Counted from the first letter of the stretch, positions 50,784 through 60,842 are shown. The stretch is DNA of 64,000 bases from Chryseobacterium gwangjuense (GCF_021311115.1 NZ_JAJTNP010000001.1:310001-374000), one strand, 5' to 3'. Program-made: numbers and translations. The notes: generated by a model not told the origin, from the sequence alone.

Positions 50784-53700
50784 TTAATTCTGGTTAAAAT
50801 AACATTTTAACTTTGTTTCCGTCATTTCAATTACTGTTGAATATATTGAGGCCAAAAAACCTTCCATATCTTTAGTCAAGTTATTAGCCTTTACTCCAGG
50901 CTGCGCAATGGCAAATTCAAACTCTACGTTGGAATATTTTAAGCCTTTTTTAATTCCATCTAAGTCTGTTTCATTTCCATGGTAAAATCTAAGACCTCTT
51001 AAAATTCCATTTCCATTTCTCCGTTCAAGATGTTTTAATAATTCTTCTGGCTTCCATTTATATCTAAGAGAAACTATTGCCTGTCCACAGACTTCATATA
51101 AATCTTCAAGCCTTAGCCCACTTTTTCCTTTGGAATATTTACAGTGAACAAGTTCAAATTTAATTAACTCATTGTCTTGGAATATAGCAACTATATCTGC
51201 TGATTCTCCAGCATTATCATCATTAAAAACAATTTTAGCTCCTTTCTCGACAAGATATTTCATCATATATTCTTGAACAGATTTTTCCCTTTTTTCCCCT
51301 TTTTTATATAGTGATTCAATAGTATAATCAACATTATCCCAGATAAAAGCTTCAATTTGATTTTTGGGAATTTGAATTAACTCAGTGGATCCATAATCTG
51401 TTTGAATACAACCAGAAATAGTACAACCATTCAATAAAAATAGAGTAGGAGGATTCTCTTCAAAGAATTTTTTCAAAGATATAGGTTCACTTTTAAGTCC
51501 ATCAATCATAATATCAATATCATCCAGCCCTATTACAGAATGGCCCTGTTCACCACCTAACACAATGGAAAAATTAATTATCTTCTCAGGTAAATTTAAT
51601 TCAAAATCAGCCTTATTATCTTGTATTAAAATATTTTTTAGTGTACACTCTGAAAGCATAATAGATTTATAACTTGAAAGACTAATAGTTAATTTATGAA
51701 TTCTACTATATAATTCTTCAGCCCAATCTGTAGCTAGAATAATAAGCCCTTCAGGATATTTATCCAATTGAATTTTTTCAGCAGAATCTTCTAATAATTG
51801 ATTGGAATCAATGGTTTCATCAGTTATTAATTTTCCAACCTGTAAACACCACGCTTTCCACTCTTTCAAATCGCCTACTCGAGCTGGACTCCATATTTTC
51901 CCTTTAACAGAAGCTCCGACACTCACAGGGAAACCATCCCGATATCCTACACCAACAAAATCAGATTTTTGACAGCGTTTTCCTTCTTTCCATCTAGTTA
52001 ATTCCGTTGTAACATCGGCCCCACTAAGTCTTGAATATCGGTGAAGATGATTTGCGGGCTTAAATATACCTGCATGTATTATGCTTAATCGTTTTATTGA
52101 ATCAAAAGAACGAAAGACACAATCTCCGTTCAACATATTAGGTATATTACTTGATAAATTCTCAACTAAACTATTTACATCTAATCGCTTTTCCGAGTAT
52201 CCGATATACAATAATTTTGTAGTTAAATCATAATGCATAACAATAAGATTCCATGTTTGATCACGCATTTTATCAGTTCTAGCCCATTTTACTTTTTCCC
52301 TTTTTTGTGTTGTAAAATAAAAAACATTTTCTTTCTGATTAAAATACGGTTGCGTAATAGCATACCTATCCAGATTAAAAGAATCTTTGAATTTACTCCA
52401 ATCGACTTGTTCACATTCATAACAAACACAACTTAAAGCAGGATAAACTAATTTAGGATTTAACTCTATTTCAGGAGAATCAAAACCACCGTATGGTTTA
52501 CATCCTTGTAAAAATGTTAATAATGATTCAGCTTCTGCTTTTCTTGCATCTGCAATTTCACTAATTACCATTTCCCAACCAGCTCCTTCTTGAAACAAAT
52601 TTTCTAATTCTGTAGACATTGATTCTTCTGCATAATTAACAATAAATGACGCATCCCCTAAATCTTTTTGCGTTCGGGTAAATCTTCCAATAAACTGTAG
52701 GAGTACAGACATAGACTTATGTAAATCATGTACAGCTGCAATTTTAAATTCAGGATAATCAAACCCTTCTTTAAGCATATCTACACAAATTATAATATCA
52801 TAACTACCTCTCTTTATTTGTTCTACAATTTTACCCCTACCTTTAGTTCTTGAATGAACCATTACTATTCTTTCATTTGGAAACCACTCCTTGTATTTTG
52901 TGAAAAGCATTTCTGCACGAGGGGCAGTCTCTGTCCGAACCATCATTCTATGACGCACCCAACCTCGATTTCGATCTTCAATAAGTCTATCCATAGCAGC
53001 CCTTGCAATGACTTCATCTTTTTTACTAGGATTTCTCTCATCTATTGACACCAATGATATCTTAGAAAAACAGCCATCTGCTAATGCTTTAGATAAAGGA
53101 TAATTATAAACAACTTCACCTTCAATTGGTTTTTTATCATTGCGGTAAGGAGTTGCTGTAAATTGTACAATTTTAGATTGTTTGAATAAATTTTTAATAT
53201 GATCCCACTCATCCGCTTTAATATGGTGTGCTTCGTCAAAATATACATGGGAAAAAAGCTCTTTTAAACCATCTTTTATCTTTTTATTTGCTCTTGCAAT
53301 TAATGAAGGAGTTGAAACTATAACATCAGCTATTTCAATATCGTTAATGCATGATTCATTCGTCAAAATTTTGTCTAAAATAAAAACAACTGGATTAGGT
53401 GTACTTTCACTGATAACACCAAGTTCTCTAAGCATACCCCAAGTAGAAAATTTATCTGCAATTTGATTTTTAAGCTCTATAGATGGAACAATTACCAATG
53501 TTTTTCTTGCTCTATCAGCTAATGTTGCTACTAACATAGTTTCAGTTTTCCCTGTTCCAGTAGGTAAAACAACAGTAGCAGCCTCATTGGATAAAGACCA
53601 ATGTCCCATAAGATTGTATACTGCTCCAGATTGAGCAGGTCTTAATGTTTGGTTATCTAACCCCGAACCATTAATTTTAAAATCCTCAAAAAAACTTTTC

Positions 53701-53960
53701 CCATTCTGGTTTATATTTTTCACACAACCTTTTACTTTAAAACCTTCTGGTATTTTTTCAAGTTCACTCTCAAATATGCAGTCATCACTTGAAATATGAT
53801 AAGTAGATCCTTGTTTATATATTGCTGAAAAAACACTATTTTTTTTGTTATATGCTATTTGAAAGATATGTCCATTCTCAACTTTTTTGTCTATGAAAAA
53901 GAATGGGCCATCAAGTTTAATTTTTTCCACAGCGATATAATCGAAACTCAATTGATTCAT
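50784..53960 (-). CDS. SF2 DEAD/DEAH helicase fused to a PD-(D/E)XK-like nuclease domain
   Basis: A 1,058-residue protein. After an N-terminal domain of about 100 residues there is a superfamily 2 helicase core: Walker A LPTGTGKTETM (about 132), STPSLIARA, DEAH box YFDEAHHIKADEWD, FTATPYR, domain 2 with IICVDMLKEGFDYPE and QFIGRFTRT. A middle region of about 350 residues has a CVCYECEQ pair. Near the C-terminus ADIVAIF ... FELVHCKYS gives a D...ExxxK nuclease core. This architecture resembles restriction or anti-phage helicase-nucleases. It is divergent from the HNH-like gene. The role is inferred. Confidence 0.83.
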   Translation of the reverse strand: MNQLSFDYIAVEKIKLDGPFFFIDKKVENGHIFQIAYNKKNSVFSAIYKQGSTYHISSDDCIFESELEKIPEGFKVKGCVKNINQNGKSFFEDFKINGSGLDNQTLRPAQSGAVYNLMGHWSLSNEAATVVLPTGTGKTETMLVATLADRARKTLVIVPSIELKNQIADKFSTWGMLRELGVISESTPNPVVFILDKILTNESCINDIEIADVIVSTPSLIARANKKIKDGLKELFSHVYFDEAHHIKADEWDHIKNLFKQSKIVQFTATPYRNDKKPIEGEVVYNYPLSKALADGCFSKISLVSIDERNPSKKDEVIARAAMDRLIEDRNRGWVRHRMMVRTETAPRAEMLFTKYKEWFPNERIVMVHSRTKGRGKIVEQIKRGSYDIIICVDMLKEGFDYPEFKIAAVHDLHKSMSVLLQFIGRFTRTQKDLGDASFIVNYAEESMSTELENLFQEGAGWEMVISEIADARKAEAESLLTFLQGCKPYGGFDSPEIELNPKLVYPALSCVCYECEQVDWSKFKDSFNLDRYAITQPYFNQKENVFYFTTQKREKVKWARTDKMRDQTWNLIVMHYDLTTKLLYIGYSEKRLDVNSLVENLSSNIPNMLNGDCVFRSFDSIKRLSIIHAGIFKPANHLHRYSRLSGADVTTELTRWKEGKRCQKSDFVGVGYRDGFPVSVGASVKGKIWSPARVGDLKEWKAWCLQVGKLITDETIDSNQLLEDSAEKIQLDKYPEGLIILATDWAEELYSRIHKLTISLSSYKSIMLSECTLKNILIQDNKADFELNLPEKIINFSIVLGGEQGHSVIGLDDIDIMIDGLKSEPISLKKFFEENPPTLFLLNGCTISGCIQTDYGSTELIQIPKNQIEAFIWDNVDYTIESLYKKGEKREKSVQEYMMKYLVEKGAKIVFNDDNAGESADIVAIFQDNELIKFELVHCKYSKGKSGLRLEDLYEVCGQAIVSLRYKWKPEELLKHLERRNGNGILRGLRFYHGNETDLDGIKKGLKYSNVEFEFAIAQPGVKANNLTKDMEGFLASIYSTVIEMTETKLKCYFNQN

Positions 53961-54102
53961 AATGTATTAGCTTTCTACAAATATGTGAATTTTAAATATA
54001 TAAATTATAAATCTTTGATAAAAAAGGGAAACCGTAATTAAGACTTAATTAATATTAATTTATTTTTTATTATATTATGATTCTTTAATAACATTTAAAA
54101 AT

Positions 54103-54942
54103 ATGATTTGTTGGATTTGCAATCAAAACGAAGCCAATTCTGAAGAGCATAAATTTAAAGCTTCAGATATAAGAAGAAATTTTGGAAAGAAATTCGATGC
54201 CATTTATTATAATGGTAGTCTACATTCATTCCATTCTGAAAAGGATAAAATAATCAAATTTCCAAAGGTAATTTGCATTGATTGTAATAATAACAAAACT
54301 AGGGATGCAGATGATGCTTACACAGAGTTTTTTGAAAATTTCGAGACTATTAATTCATCTATCGAATCTAATGGCCAAATTGATTATGAAAAAATATTTG
54401 GTATAAAATGGAAAGAGAAAAAAGTTGATCTATATAGATATTTTGCTAAACATGCAGGTTGTAAAATTATTACAGGAAATACTACAGAAAAAATAGATTT
54501 ATCTAAATTAAGTGCATTTATATTAGGATCTACGAATATTGATAATTTTTATCTGAAAATTTATTTTAATCCCGTTACAAAAGCTTTCACTAATCAATTA
54601 AAAACTTTAAAAGGAGGAAGATATAAATCAAATGATGCTTTTGGTTCAACAATATATTTAATAAAAGATAATAATCTTTTATTTTGTGGCTGTATTATCA
54701 AAGGCTCATTAAGAATTGAATGGTTTTATAGTAATAATAATTCATTTAATAAAAAAAATAATTTTGAAATGTCATTAGAAAATGTAATTATATTGAATAA
54801 CGAGGAGTTTTACCCCAAGTCTTTCTATGATTTTAAAATTGAGGACCAAATGACATATTTAAACTTTGGAAAATTTTATTTAAATGAGGAATTAGAGTAT
54901 TCTCATTATAGTTCAGAAATTGATGAACTCCTAAGGAGATAG
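54103..54942 (+). CDS. HNH endonuclease-like protein
   Basis: A 279-residue protein. The N-terminal third has a zinc-bound HNH-type arrangement: CWIC (Cys3, Cys6), SEEHKFKASD (Glu-Glu-His at 14-16, the expected HNH position), and CIDCNNNKTRDAD (Cys58, Cys61, Asn62). The rest is unrecognised. It starts 142 bp from the divergent helicase-nuclease, so the two may be one defence unit. It could be a nuclease effector, or a zinc-binding protein that has lost activity. Confidence 0.7.
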   Translation: MICWICNQNEANSEEHKFKASDIRRNFGKKFDAIYYNGSLHSFHSEKDKIIKFPKVICIDCNNNKTRDADDAYTEFFENFETINSSIESNGQIDYEKIFGIKWKEKKVDLYRYFAKHAGCKIITGNTTEKIDLSKLSAFILGSTNIDNFYLKIYFNPVTKAFTNQLKTLKGGRYKSNDAFGSTIYLIKDNNLLFCGCIIKGSLRIEWFYSNNNSFNKKNNFEMSLENVIILNNEEFYPKSFYDFKIEDQMTYLNFGKFYLNEELEYSHYSSEIDELLRR

Positions 54943-55021
54943 CTTTATATATATATATCTGATGAGAATAAAAAAAAAGGCTTTAAGCAATATCAATATT
55001 TTTTTTAACCTTGAAATATTT

Positions 55022-55463
55022 TTAAAATTTGGATTTTAAAAAATCATCTTTCTTTCTCTCTTTATACATATGCTTTTCTTTAGGTTTATTATTTTCATCC
55101 AACCATTCTTTTTTACCCCAAACAGTGTCTTTATATGCTTTAGAATATTTGTAACTTACTAAATTAGATATTGTTTTTTTTCTTTTTATTAAGTATAATA
55201 GAGATCTTTCCTTGTAGTCCTACAATATCATTGTGCTCCTTATTATACTTTAAAAAAAGTTGAGATATTTCTTTATTATGAAGAAATCTATTCTCCTTGT
55301 TTATTATAAAAAGTATCTGATCTAGATAATTGTTCTGAGGAAAAAGATGATGATCATTTTGTAAACTATTTTCATAGTTATACAAGTTTATTAAAATATC
55401 AATTCGTTCAATTATGCCTTGGTATAACTTTTTTTCATAATCTAAAAACTGGGGTACATCCAT
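55022..55463 (-). pseudogene. Hypothetical gene with a frameshift in a poly-A tract
   Basis: ATG 55463 opens a 99-residue frame that ends at 55164, right after a run of eight A. In the next frame the sequence continues with protein-like text (SKAYKDTVWGKKEWLDENN, KPKEKHMYKERKKDDF) to a stop at 55022-55024. Removing one A joins them into about 145 residues. The cause could be real decay, a slippage switch or a sequencing error in the homopolymer. No family is recognised. Confidence 0.6.
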
Positions 55464-55505
55464 AGTAAATTTATTTAATATTAAATAAATAATAAATTAA
55501 ATAAA

Positions 55506-55666
55506 AAGCGTGGCACTAAGCACAGTCTGTGTAAGAGGTACCGCTAAGAACCCACAATCCAGAAAGACTTAGCCCACGCCGATATAAGGCACGGGCGTAA
55601 GTCTATCGAATTTGGATTGTTATGAAAATTAGCGGTTTTCTTACACCAATACGATAGCTTACGCTT
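55506..55666. repeat. Two mirror-image imperfect palindromes beside the recombinase operon
   Basis: Half A (55508-55579) begins GCGTGGCACTAAG and ends CTTAGCCCACGC. Half B (55595-55664) begins GCGTAAGTCTATCG and ends CGATAGCTTACGC. Each folds on itself. Half A and the reverse complement of half B also share GTGTAAGA, ACCGCTAA and ACAATCCA in the same order. The block is GC-richer than its surroundings and lies 73 bp after the TnpC-like gene. It may be a recombination site, an element end or a structured RNA. Confidence 0.7.
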
Positions 55667-55739
55667 GATATTAATTTCTTAAAAACAAAGATATAAAAAG
55701 ATTTCGGTTTATATAAATTGAATAGGAGAGACAATCATA

Positions 55740-56135
55740 TTAAATTCTCAATGGTATCATTATCTCTTCAACATCTAACCCCTTGGCATTTAGGTTATAA
55801 ATTATTGCAGCCATTTTTAGAATTAAAACTTCTTTCTCTTTTTCAGATTCTTCAAGTTTTTCCTTATAATAATCAAGCTGTTCCTGTAAATTTTTCCTTT
55901 TTCTTTTACCAGTAGAATCTAACCCTATATTTTTCAGCTGAGCTATTCTGGCATTATCAATTAATTCAGCTCTATTATTTAACAACAATGTACTACGACT
56001 TTTTAGTCCAAGTTTTTTTAAAATAACTGAGCGTGAAATAGGAGAGAGAGCAAATCCATCATTTAGCATTTCATTTAAAATTTTCTTAAGATGAATATCA
56101 ATTTCTTCTCCTCTTAACTTCTTATTTTTTTCCAT
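55740..56135 (-). CDS. TnpC-like small protein of the recombinase operon
   Basis: A 131-residue protein. The N-terminal half looks DNA-binding (FALSPISRSVILKKLGLKSRSTL), and residues about 80-110 form a coiled coil (NLQEQLDYYKEKLEESEKEK). Size, layout and place at the end of a multi-recombinase operon match TnpC of Tn554-like elements, an accessory that affects transposition. Its start overlaps the end of the large recombinase gene by 14 bp. Confidence 0.75.
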   Translation of the reverse strand: MEKNKKLRGEEIDIHLKKILNEMLNDGFALSPISRSVILKKLGLKSRSTLLLNNRAELIDNARIAQLKNIGLDSTGKRKRKNLQEQLDYYKEKLEESEKEKEVLILKMAAIIYNLNAKGLDVEEIMIPLRI

Positions 56136-58203
56136 TAATTAAATCCGTTTTTTTATTCGTACTCGAAAAATCAATTCCATTAGGAAATAATTGATGCTTT
56201 ACACCCTTAGTTGCTAACTGCTGAACAAATTTCATATTTGACAATTTTTTTTCGATATCTAAAATCCAGATATCAGATCCAAAGTCTCCTTCACCTTGAT
56301 TTTTCATTTGCTTTAAAGCTTTTTCAGTACTATCAATTAGCTTATTTAGATTATCAATTTCATGCTTAGATCCGGTCAAATTTAGATTAGTACAACCATT
56401 CCAACACTGCAAATGTTTTGGACATGGACTTAGGCTAAAATCATTAGAGCATGCACCAAAAGGAGTAATATGTAATGCATTTGTATGGGTACTAATAAAT
56501 TCCTCAGCTATTACCAAACCTTGACTTTGTTTTAGTTTATGATAAGTATCTGTTAAATCTCCAATAATTGTTTTATCTCTAATACCTGTACGGAGAAAAT
56601 TAATTTTCTCTGCAACTGAATTGAACGTAATAAAGTCTTTATGTACTTGTGTTGTCTCTTTAACTGTTAAATGTTTATATACTGTATTTTGATCAATTAA
56701 CTGCCTTCCTAATGCCAAAGCTTGGTTAATATTTGACATTCCTGCTAATTCATACAAAGTATTTCTCCAATGTCTTGGCTGGTGGCTTGTAATTTTTATT
56801 TTACTCCCATCTGCTTCTTTTAAACCACGTCTTTCAAAAATTGATTCTGTTTTAGAACCACTCCCTAATGCTGCATTTATGTCTTCTAATGTCAACTTAC
56901 AAGGAACAACTCGAAATGTGTTTGCTTTTCTCTTAAACCTAAATGCACCTTCAAATTTTATAGAAAGTAAATCTCCAACTCTAAGAATTACTTTATTGTT
57001 ATCTTTCAATATGATGTTGCTTTCATATTTTTTGAAAAATAAATTTTCAATATCACCTGCTAAATAATAATGCTGGCATATTCTTTTTCCAGAATTATTA
57101 ATGGGGTGCTTAATCTTTTTATCAATAGAATGTATTGGAATATTATTCCTTTTTAAGTATAAACTAAGATTATACGTATTTTGAAATCCTAAATATTGCA
57201 ACAATCTAACATCTGAAATAATTTCATCCTTGTCATATTTCCACATTCGATTATATTGCTCTTGAAACTTTGCAACTTTTCGTACTTCTTCTGTAAGCAC
57301 TTTTAAATCATTGACTGCTCGATATGCAAATTGGACATCCTGCTCTGCAAGCCAGTGAACTCGTGATTCAAATTTCTTCTCAGCATAATATCTTATGCCT
57401 ACATCTTTAATTGGTTTCTTTTTAGCATCTAATATTATTTTCCCATTCTCATCTTTTTTTTCTATTTCAACCCAACAATCATATGGAATATATGTTACCT
57501 CATTTGCTCTTTGTCCCATTGCAATTAGAAGGTCAATTGTTCTAAGAAGAATTTTTTCATCATTATTAATTGGTTTATTAGTACAAATTGCATAAGCAAC
57601 CATTGCTTCATAAGAAGGAAGTTTTTCTTTACCTATTCTATCATCTTCAGAGTTTAATTCTGATAAACTTTTATAATCATGATAATAATGATTATTTTTC
57701 TCACAATTAATATAATTTATTGCTAGGGGAGTTATATCTAATTTGTCTAATAAGTCAGCTACTACTTTCAAATTAGCCGCTGCTTCATATATTTTTTTAA
57801 ATTTATTTTCCTTTAAATCATCAATAACTTGATCGAAATGCCATTTTGTTAGCTGTACAGGGGAAACCTCATTTCTATTCTTCAAAACAACAGATAATTG
57901 TCTACATGCAATCACATAGTTTCTTATTGCCATAAATCCGACTTTTTTTGATCTATATAGATAGATTGCCAAAGCTTTTGTAAAATCACCAAATTCTTTC
58001 GGCATTTGAGAATCTAAAACTCTGGTTTTAAACTTATAAAGATTAAAATTAATGTGATGATCACTTCCTCTGTGAAACAGCCATTCTTTGGTATTCCATT
58101 GCATAGCATCCCAACTATCACTAATTGGGAGACTATTAAAGAATACTTTTTCTTTCTCTACAAAATTTACTAAGTTTTCATAACATACATTTATATTATT
58201 CAT
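56122..58203 (-). CDS. Tyrosine recombinase, large (TnpB-like)
   Basis: A 693-residue site-specific recombinase of the phage-integrase family. Catalytic residues are visible: Arg in LIAMGQRANEVTYIP, the His-x-x-Arg in ITSHQPRHWRNTLYELAG, and the tyrosine in QNTVYKHLT. The C-terminus has a Cys-rich cluster (GACSNDFSLSPCPKHLQC, then WNGCTN) typical of the TnpB type of Tn554-like elements. It is the third recombinase of a coupled operon; its ATG lies inside the end of the middle recombinase gene (8-bp overlap, ATGAATAA). Confidence 0.88.
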   Translation of the reverse strand: MNNINVCYENLVNFVEKEKVFFNSLPISDSWDAMQWNTKEWLFHRGSDHHINFNLYKFKTRVLDSQMPKEFGDFTKALAIYLYRSKKVGFMAIRNYVIACRQLSVVLKNRNEVSPVQLTKWHFDQVIDDLKENKFKKIYEAAANLKVVADLLDKLDITPLAINYINCEKNNHYYHDYKSLSELNSEDDRIGKEKLPSYEAMVAYAICTNKPINNDEKILLRTIDLLIAMGQRANEVTYIPYDCWVEIEKKDENGKIILDAKKKPIKDVGIRYYAEKKFESRVHWLAEQDVQFAYRAVNDLKVLTEEVRKVAKFQEQYNRMWKYDKDEIISDVRLLQYLGFQNTYNLSLYLKRNNIPIHSIDKKIKHPINNSGKRICQHYYLAGDIENLFFKKYESNIILKDNNKVILRVGDLLSIKFEGAFRFKRKANTFRVVPCKLTLEDINAALGSGSKTESIFERRGLKEADGSKIKITSHQPRHWRNTLYELAGMSNINQALALGRQLIDQNTVYKHLTVKETTQVHKDFITFNSVAEKINFLRTGIRDKTIIGDLTDTYHKLKQSQGLVIAEEFISTHTNALHITPFGACSNDFSLSPCPKHLQCWNGCTNLNLTGSKHEIDNLNKLIDSTEKALKQMKNQGEGDFGSDIWILDIEKKLSNMKFVQQLATKGVKHQLFPNGIDFSSTNKKTDLINGKK

Positions 58204-59701
58204 AATCTTTTATGTAGTTAATAATCTTTTTGACAGCAATAATTGTGTCTTCAAGCTGCCCAATTGTACGGTTATATTTTACATCCCCAGAACTAGTTCC
58301 TATATCAATAAATTTTTGGATATTTTCTTGTAATCCTTTTAATACTTTCTTATGTTCACCATCTTTAAAAGGATTAAATTTATCACATGTATAACAAGAA
58401 TAAACTGGATTTTTGGGGCAAATCTTATCCAATGTACATCCACCTATTTCACCAATATATTGCATACCAGCAATGCCTTTGACCCATTTTTCTTTTTCAA
58501 TATCAGATTTATTGATAATCTTCCCCGTGGTGAACATTTTCATTATATCAATATAATTATTATTTTTTCCCAAGGCTCTCGTTTTTATTTCGGCAATTTT
58601 AGGTGTAGCAGCAATATATGCTCGAGCAGGAACAGTAGAATTATGTCCCATTATATCGGCTATAATTTCGGCCGATGCACCTTGATCTGCTAATGACTGT
58701 GCAAGATTATGCCTTAATTGTATTGTTGATTCATCAATATCAAAATCTCCATGGATCTTTAACTGCTTAGAAATAATTATAATTAATTTTGTTGCTGATA
58801 ACCTCTTACCTCTTTTATCTATAAATAAAGCAACATTATTAGGAAAAAACTCTTTTTGCAGATAAATTAGTCTTTCAATTTTATTTGCCAAATTTTCGCT
58901 TATCTGTCTATTTCTTACCTCTTTTTCACTCAGAAGTCTTTTTTTTGACATTGAGAGAATCAATGATGAATAAGAATGATTTCCACCATTGATTCTTTTA
59001 AAATCTATATGATTTAGCAGATAAATTTGTGATGGTCTAGGTGCCAATTCAAAGCACAATTGTAATAATACTAAATTTTGAAGATCATTGATTTTTAATA
59101 AACTATATTGTTTATTACTGTTAAAATAATTTACAAGCTTTAAACACTTTTTCTCTTCCAAATAAGTTTGACGTAAAAAAATCTTACTATACTGATTTTT
59201 TTTGGGCATTTTAATATCATTTATTTCAGAGAGTATATTTTTTTCAAAACCTTCAAATTTTTGATTATACCCCCATTTATAAAATGATTTTAAACAATAA
59301 TAACTATTGGGATATTTTACCATTATAATATTAAAAAAATTAAGGATTCCGGCTAAACTCCATGGGAAGAATTTAAATTCATTATAATTATTTAATTGAC
59401 GTAGGAAGGGGATATATGAATTTTTTATTGTTGTTGGTGAAAGATTTCTAAATTGACCATAGAAAAAACCTTTTAATAACTCTTTAAGTTCAACACTTAT
59501 ATTTTTATAATTATCCCAATGTATATAAGCTACTTCTCCATTAACATTAAATTTCCAATTATCAATGTCAATATTAAGTATCATATCTAAACCTGTTGGA
59601 TCCTTACCGTAGATCATATCAACACCCAGAAAATAGTGTTTGCTATCATTTGATACTATATTTGGGACTAGTTTCTTATTTTTAAAATTTCTTTTATTCA
59701 T
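58196..59701 (-). CDS. Tyrosine recombinase, middle
   Basis: A 501-residue phage-integrase-family recombinase. Motifs: LCFELAPRPSQIYLLN (first Arg), STIQLRHNLAQSLADQG (Leu-Arg-His), the later histidine in IADIMGHNSTVPARAY and its tyrosine (YIAATPK). A C-terminal zinc-ribbon-like cluster follows (GGCTLDKICPKNPVYSCYTC). The start at 59701 (MNKRNFKN) is favoured since it makes an 8-bp ATGAATAA overlap with the previous gene, the same as at the next junction. Upstream ATGs up to 59839 lie inside the preceding recombinase. Confidence 0.85.
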   Translation of the reverse strand: MNKRNFKNKKLVPNIVSNDSKHYFLGVDMIYGKDPTGLDMILNIDIDNWKFNVNGEVAYIHWDNYKNISVELKELLKGFFYGQFRNLSPTTIKNSYIPFLRQLNNYNEFKFFPWSLAGILNFFNIIMVKYPNSYYCLKSFYKWGYNQKFEGFEKNILSEINDIKMPKKNQYSKIFLRQTYLEEKKCLKLVNYFNSNKQYSLLKINDLQNLVLLQLCFELAPRPSQIYLLNHIDFKRINGGNHSYSSLILSMSKKRLLSEKEVRNRQISENLANKIERLIYLQKEFFPNNVALFIDKRGKRLSATKLIIIISKQLKIHGDFDIDESTIQLRHNLAQSLADQGASAEIIADIMGHNSTVPARAYIAATPKIAEIKTRALGKNNNYIDIMKMFTTGKIINKSDIEKEKWVKGIAGMQYIGEIGGCTLDKICPKNPVYSCYTCDKFNPFKDGEHKKVLKGLQENIQKFIDIGTSSGDVKYNRTIGQLEDTIIAVKKIINYIKDYE

Positions 59702-60842
59702 AATATTGAGAAATTCTTTTGATATTATGCCCATTAGATAATTCCCAAATATATTTTCCCGTATAATGCAAAGGAAGTGAGGAATTATTTTTCCAACCGC
59801 AAATTTTCCTAAGTTCATCTTTTGCTCTCTCCATATCATAATTATGTACTTCTATTAAGTACTTTAAAAAATCATACGCAAAAGTATGCCTTAGAATGTG
59901 TGGAGTAATTTTTTCCCAAGTGGGAGAGGAAAGTATACCTACATTATTTATTTTATTAAATATATCATAAATAGCATTTATTGAAATAGGATCATTGTTT
60001 TTTGCTGTAAAAATATATGGATGACTGATTTTTGAATTATTCCTACGGTCTTTCTTAATATATAATAATAAGTTTTCATATAAATTTTTAGAAATAGCTA
60101 CTAAACGATTAGATTGGTCTGTCTTAATACTTGGTCTTCTAGTTCGTTTATCTGTTGCCATATATTCATGTCGACCAATAACTAAATAGGGGACATCAGC
60201 AATGATCTTAATATCTAATGTTGTTAAATTAAGAAGTTCACCGATCCTAATCCCAGTGTCAAGCAAAATTCTTAATATTAAGTAATTACGATTCTGCAAG
60301 AAAACTGTAAATGGATTTAAATCAGAATTTACTTGAATAATTTCATGTAAAGATTTCAATTGTGAAGATGTCAAACTTTTAAATTGTAATCCAGTATTAT
60401 TTCTTCTTAAAATAAATGTATTAAAAAAATCATCCAAGTTCACAGACTTAATATAATCAACATCAATTGGATTAGCGTTTCTATTCAAATGTCTATCAAT
60501 AGACCATTTTATATAGTTTTTAATGCAGTCAAGCTTTGTTATTTGGTTTTGAATTTTAATCTCATTTTTAAAAATAAATAACTGAGCAGATCTACCAAAT
60601 TCACTGAAAAATATTCTAAAATCTCCATTTAATAAGATATTATCAAGATTATAATCCAATATTTTAAAAGCATTGTATAATTCTCGAATTGTTATTAAAT
60701 AGGAATATTGAGTATTATATCTAAGTCTTATGAATTTTGAAGTAATACAGAAAATAAAAGTATGTAACAAGGGTGTACCATCATCTTTTATTAATAGTGG
60801 TAATCTTTTATATGAAACTTTATTAAAAGTTCTAATAAACAT
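59694..60842 (-). CDS. Tyrosine recombinase, first of the operon (TnpA-like)
   Basis: A 382-residue recombinase with a canonical catalytic domain: LLDTGIRIGELLNLT (Arg I), KITPHILRHTFAYDFLK (His-x-x-Arg), GWKNNSSLPLHYTGKY with the tyrosine near the end. The N-terminal 150 residues are the SAM-like core-binding domain. It leads a four-gene operon with the two other recombinases and TnpC-like protein; the promoter must lie just right of 60842, where the element end is also expected by analogy to Tn554. Confidence 0.88.
   Translation of the reverse strand: MFIRTFNKVSYKRLPLLIKDDGTPLLHTFIFCITSKFIRLRYNTQYSYLITIRELYNAFKILDYNLDNILLNGDFRIFFSEFGRSAQLFIFKNEIKIQNQITKLDCIKNYIKWSIDRHLNRNANPIDVDYIKSVNLDDFFNTFILRRNNTGLQFKSLTSSQLKSLHEIIQVNSDLNPFTVFLQNRNYLILRILLDTGIRIGELLNLTTLDIKIIADVPYLVIGRHEYMATDKRTRRPSIKTDQSNRLVAISKNLYENLLLYIKKDRRNNSKISHPYIFTAKNNDPISINAIYDIFNKINNVGILSSPTWEKITPHILRHTFAYDFLKYLIEVHNYDMERAKDELRKICGWKNNSSLPLHYTGKYIWELSNGHNIKRISQYYE

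Noticed and set aside
54943..55021. Terminator after the HNH-like gene
   Set aside because: AAGG...CCTT pairing is weak and surrounded by A/T runs; not convincing enough to list.
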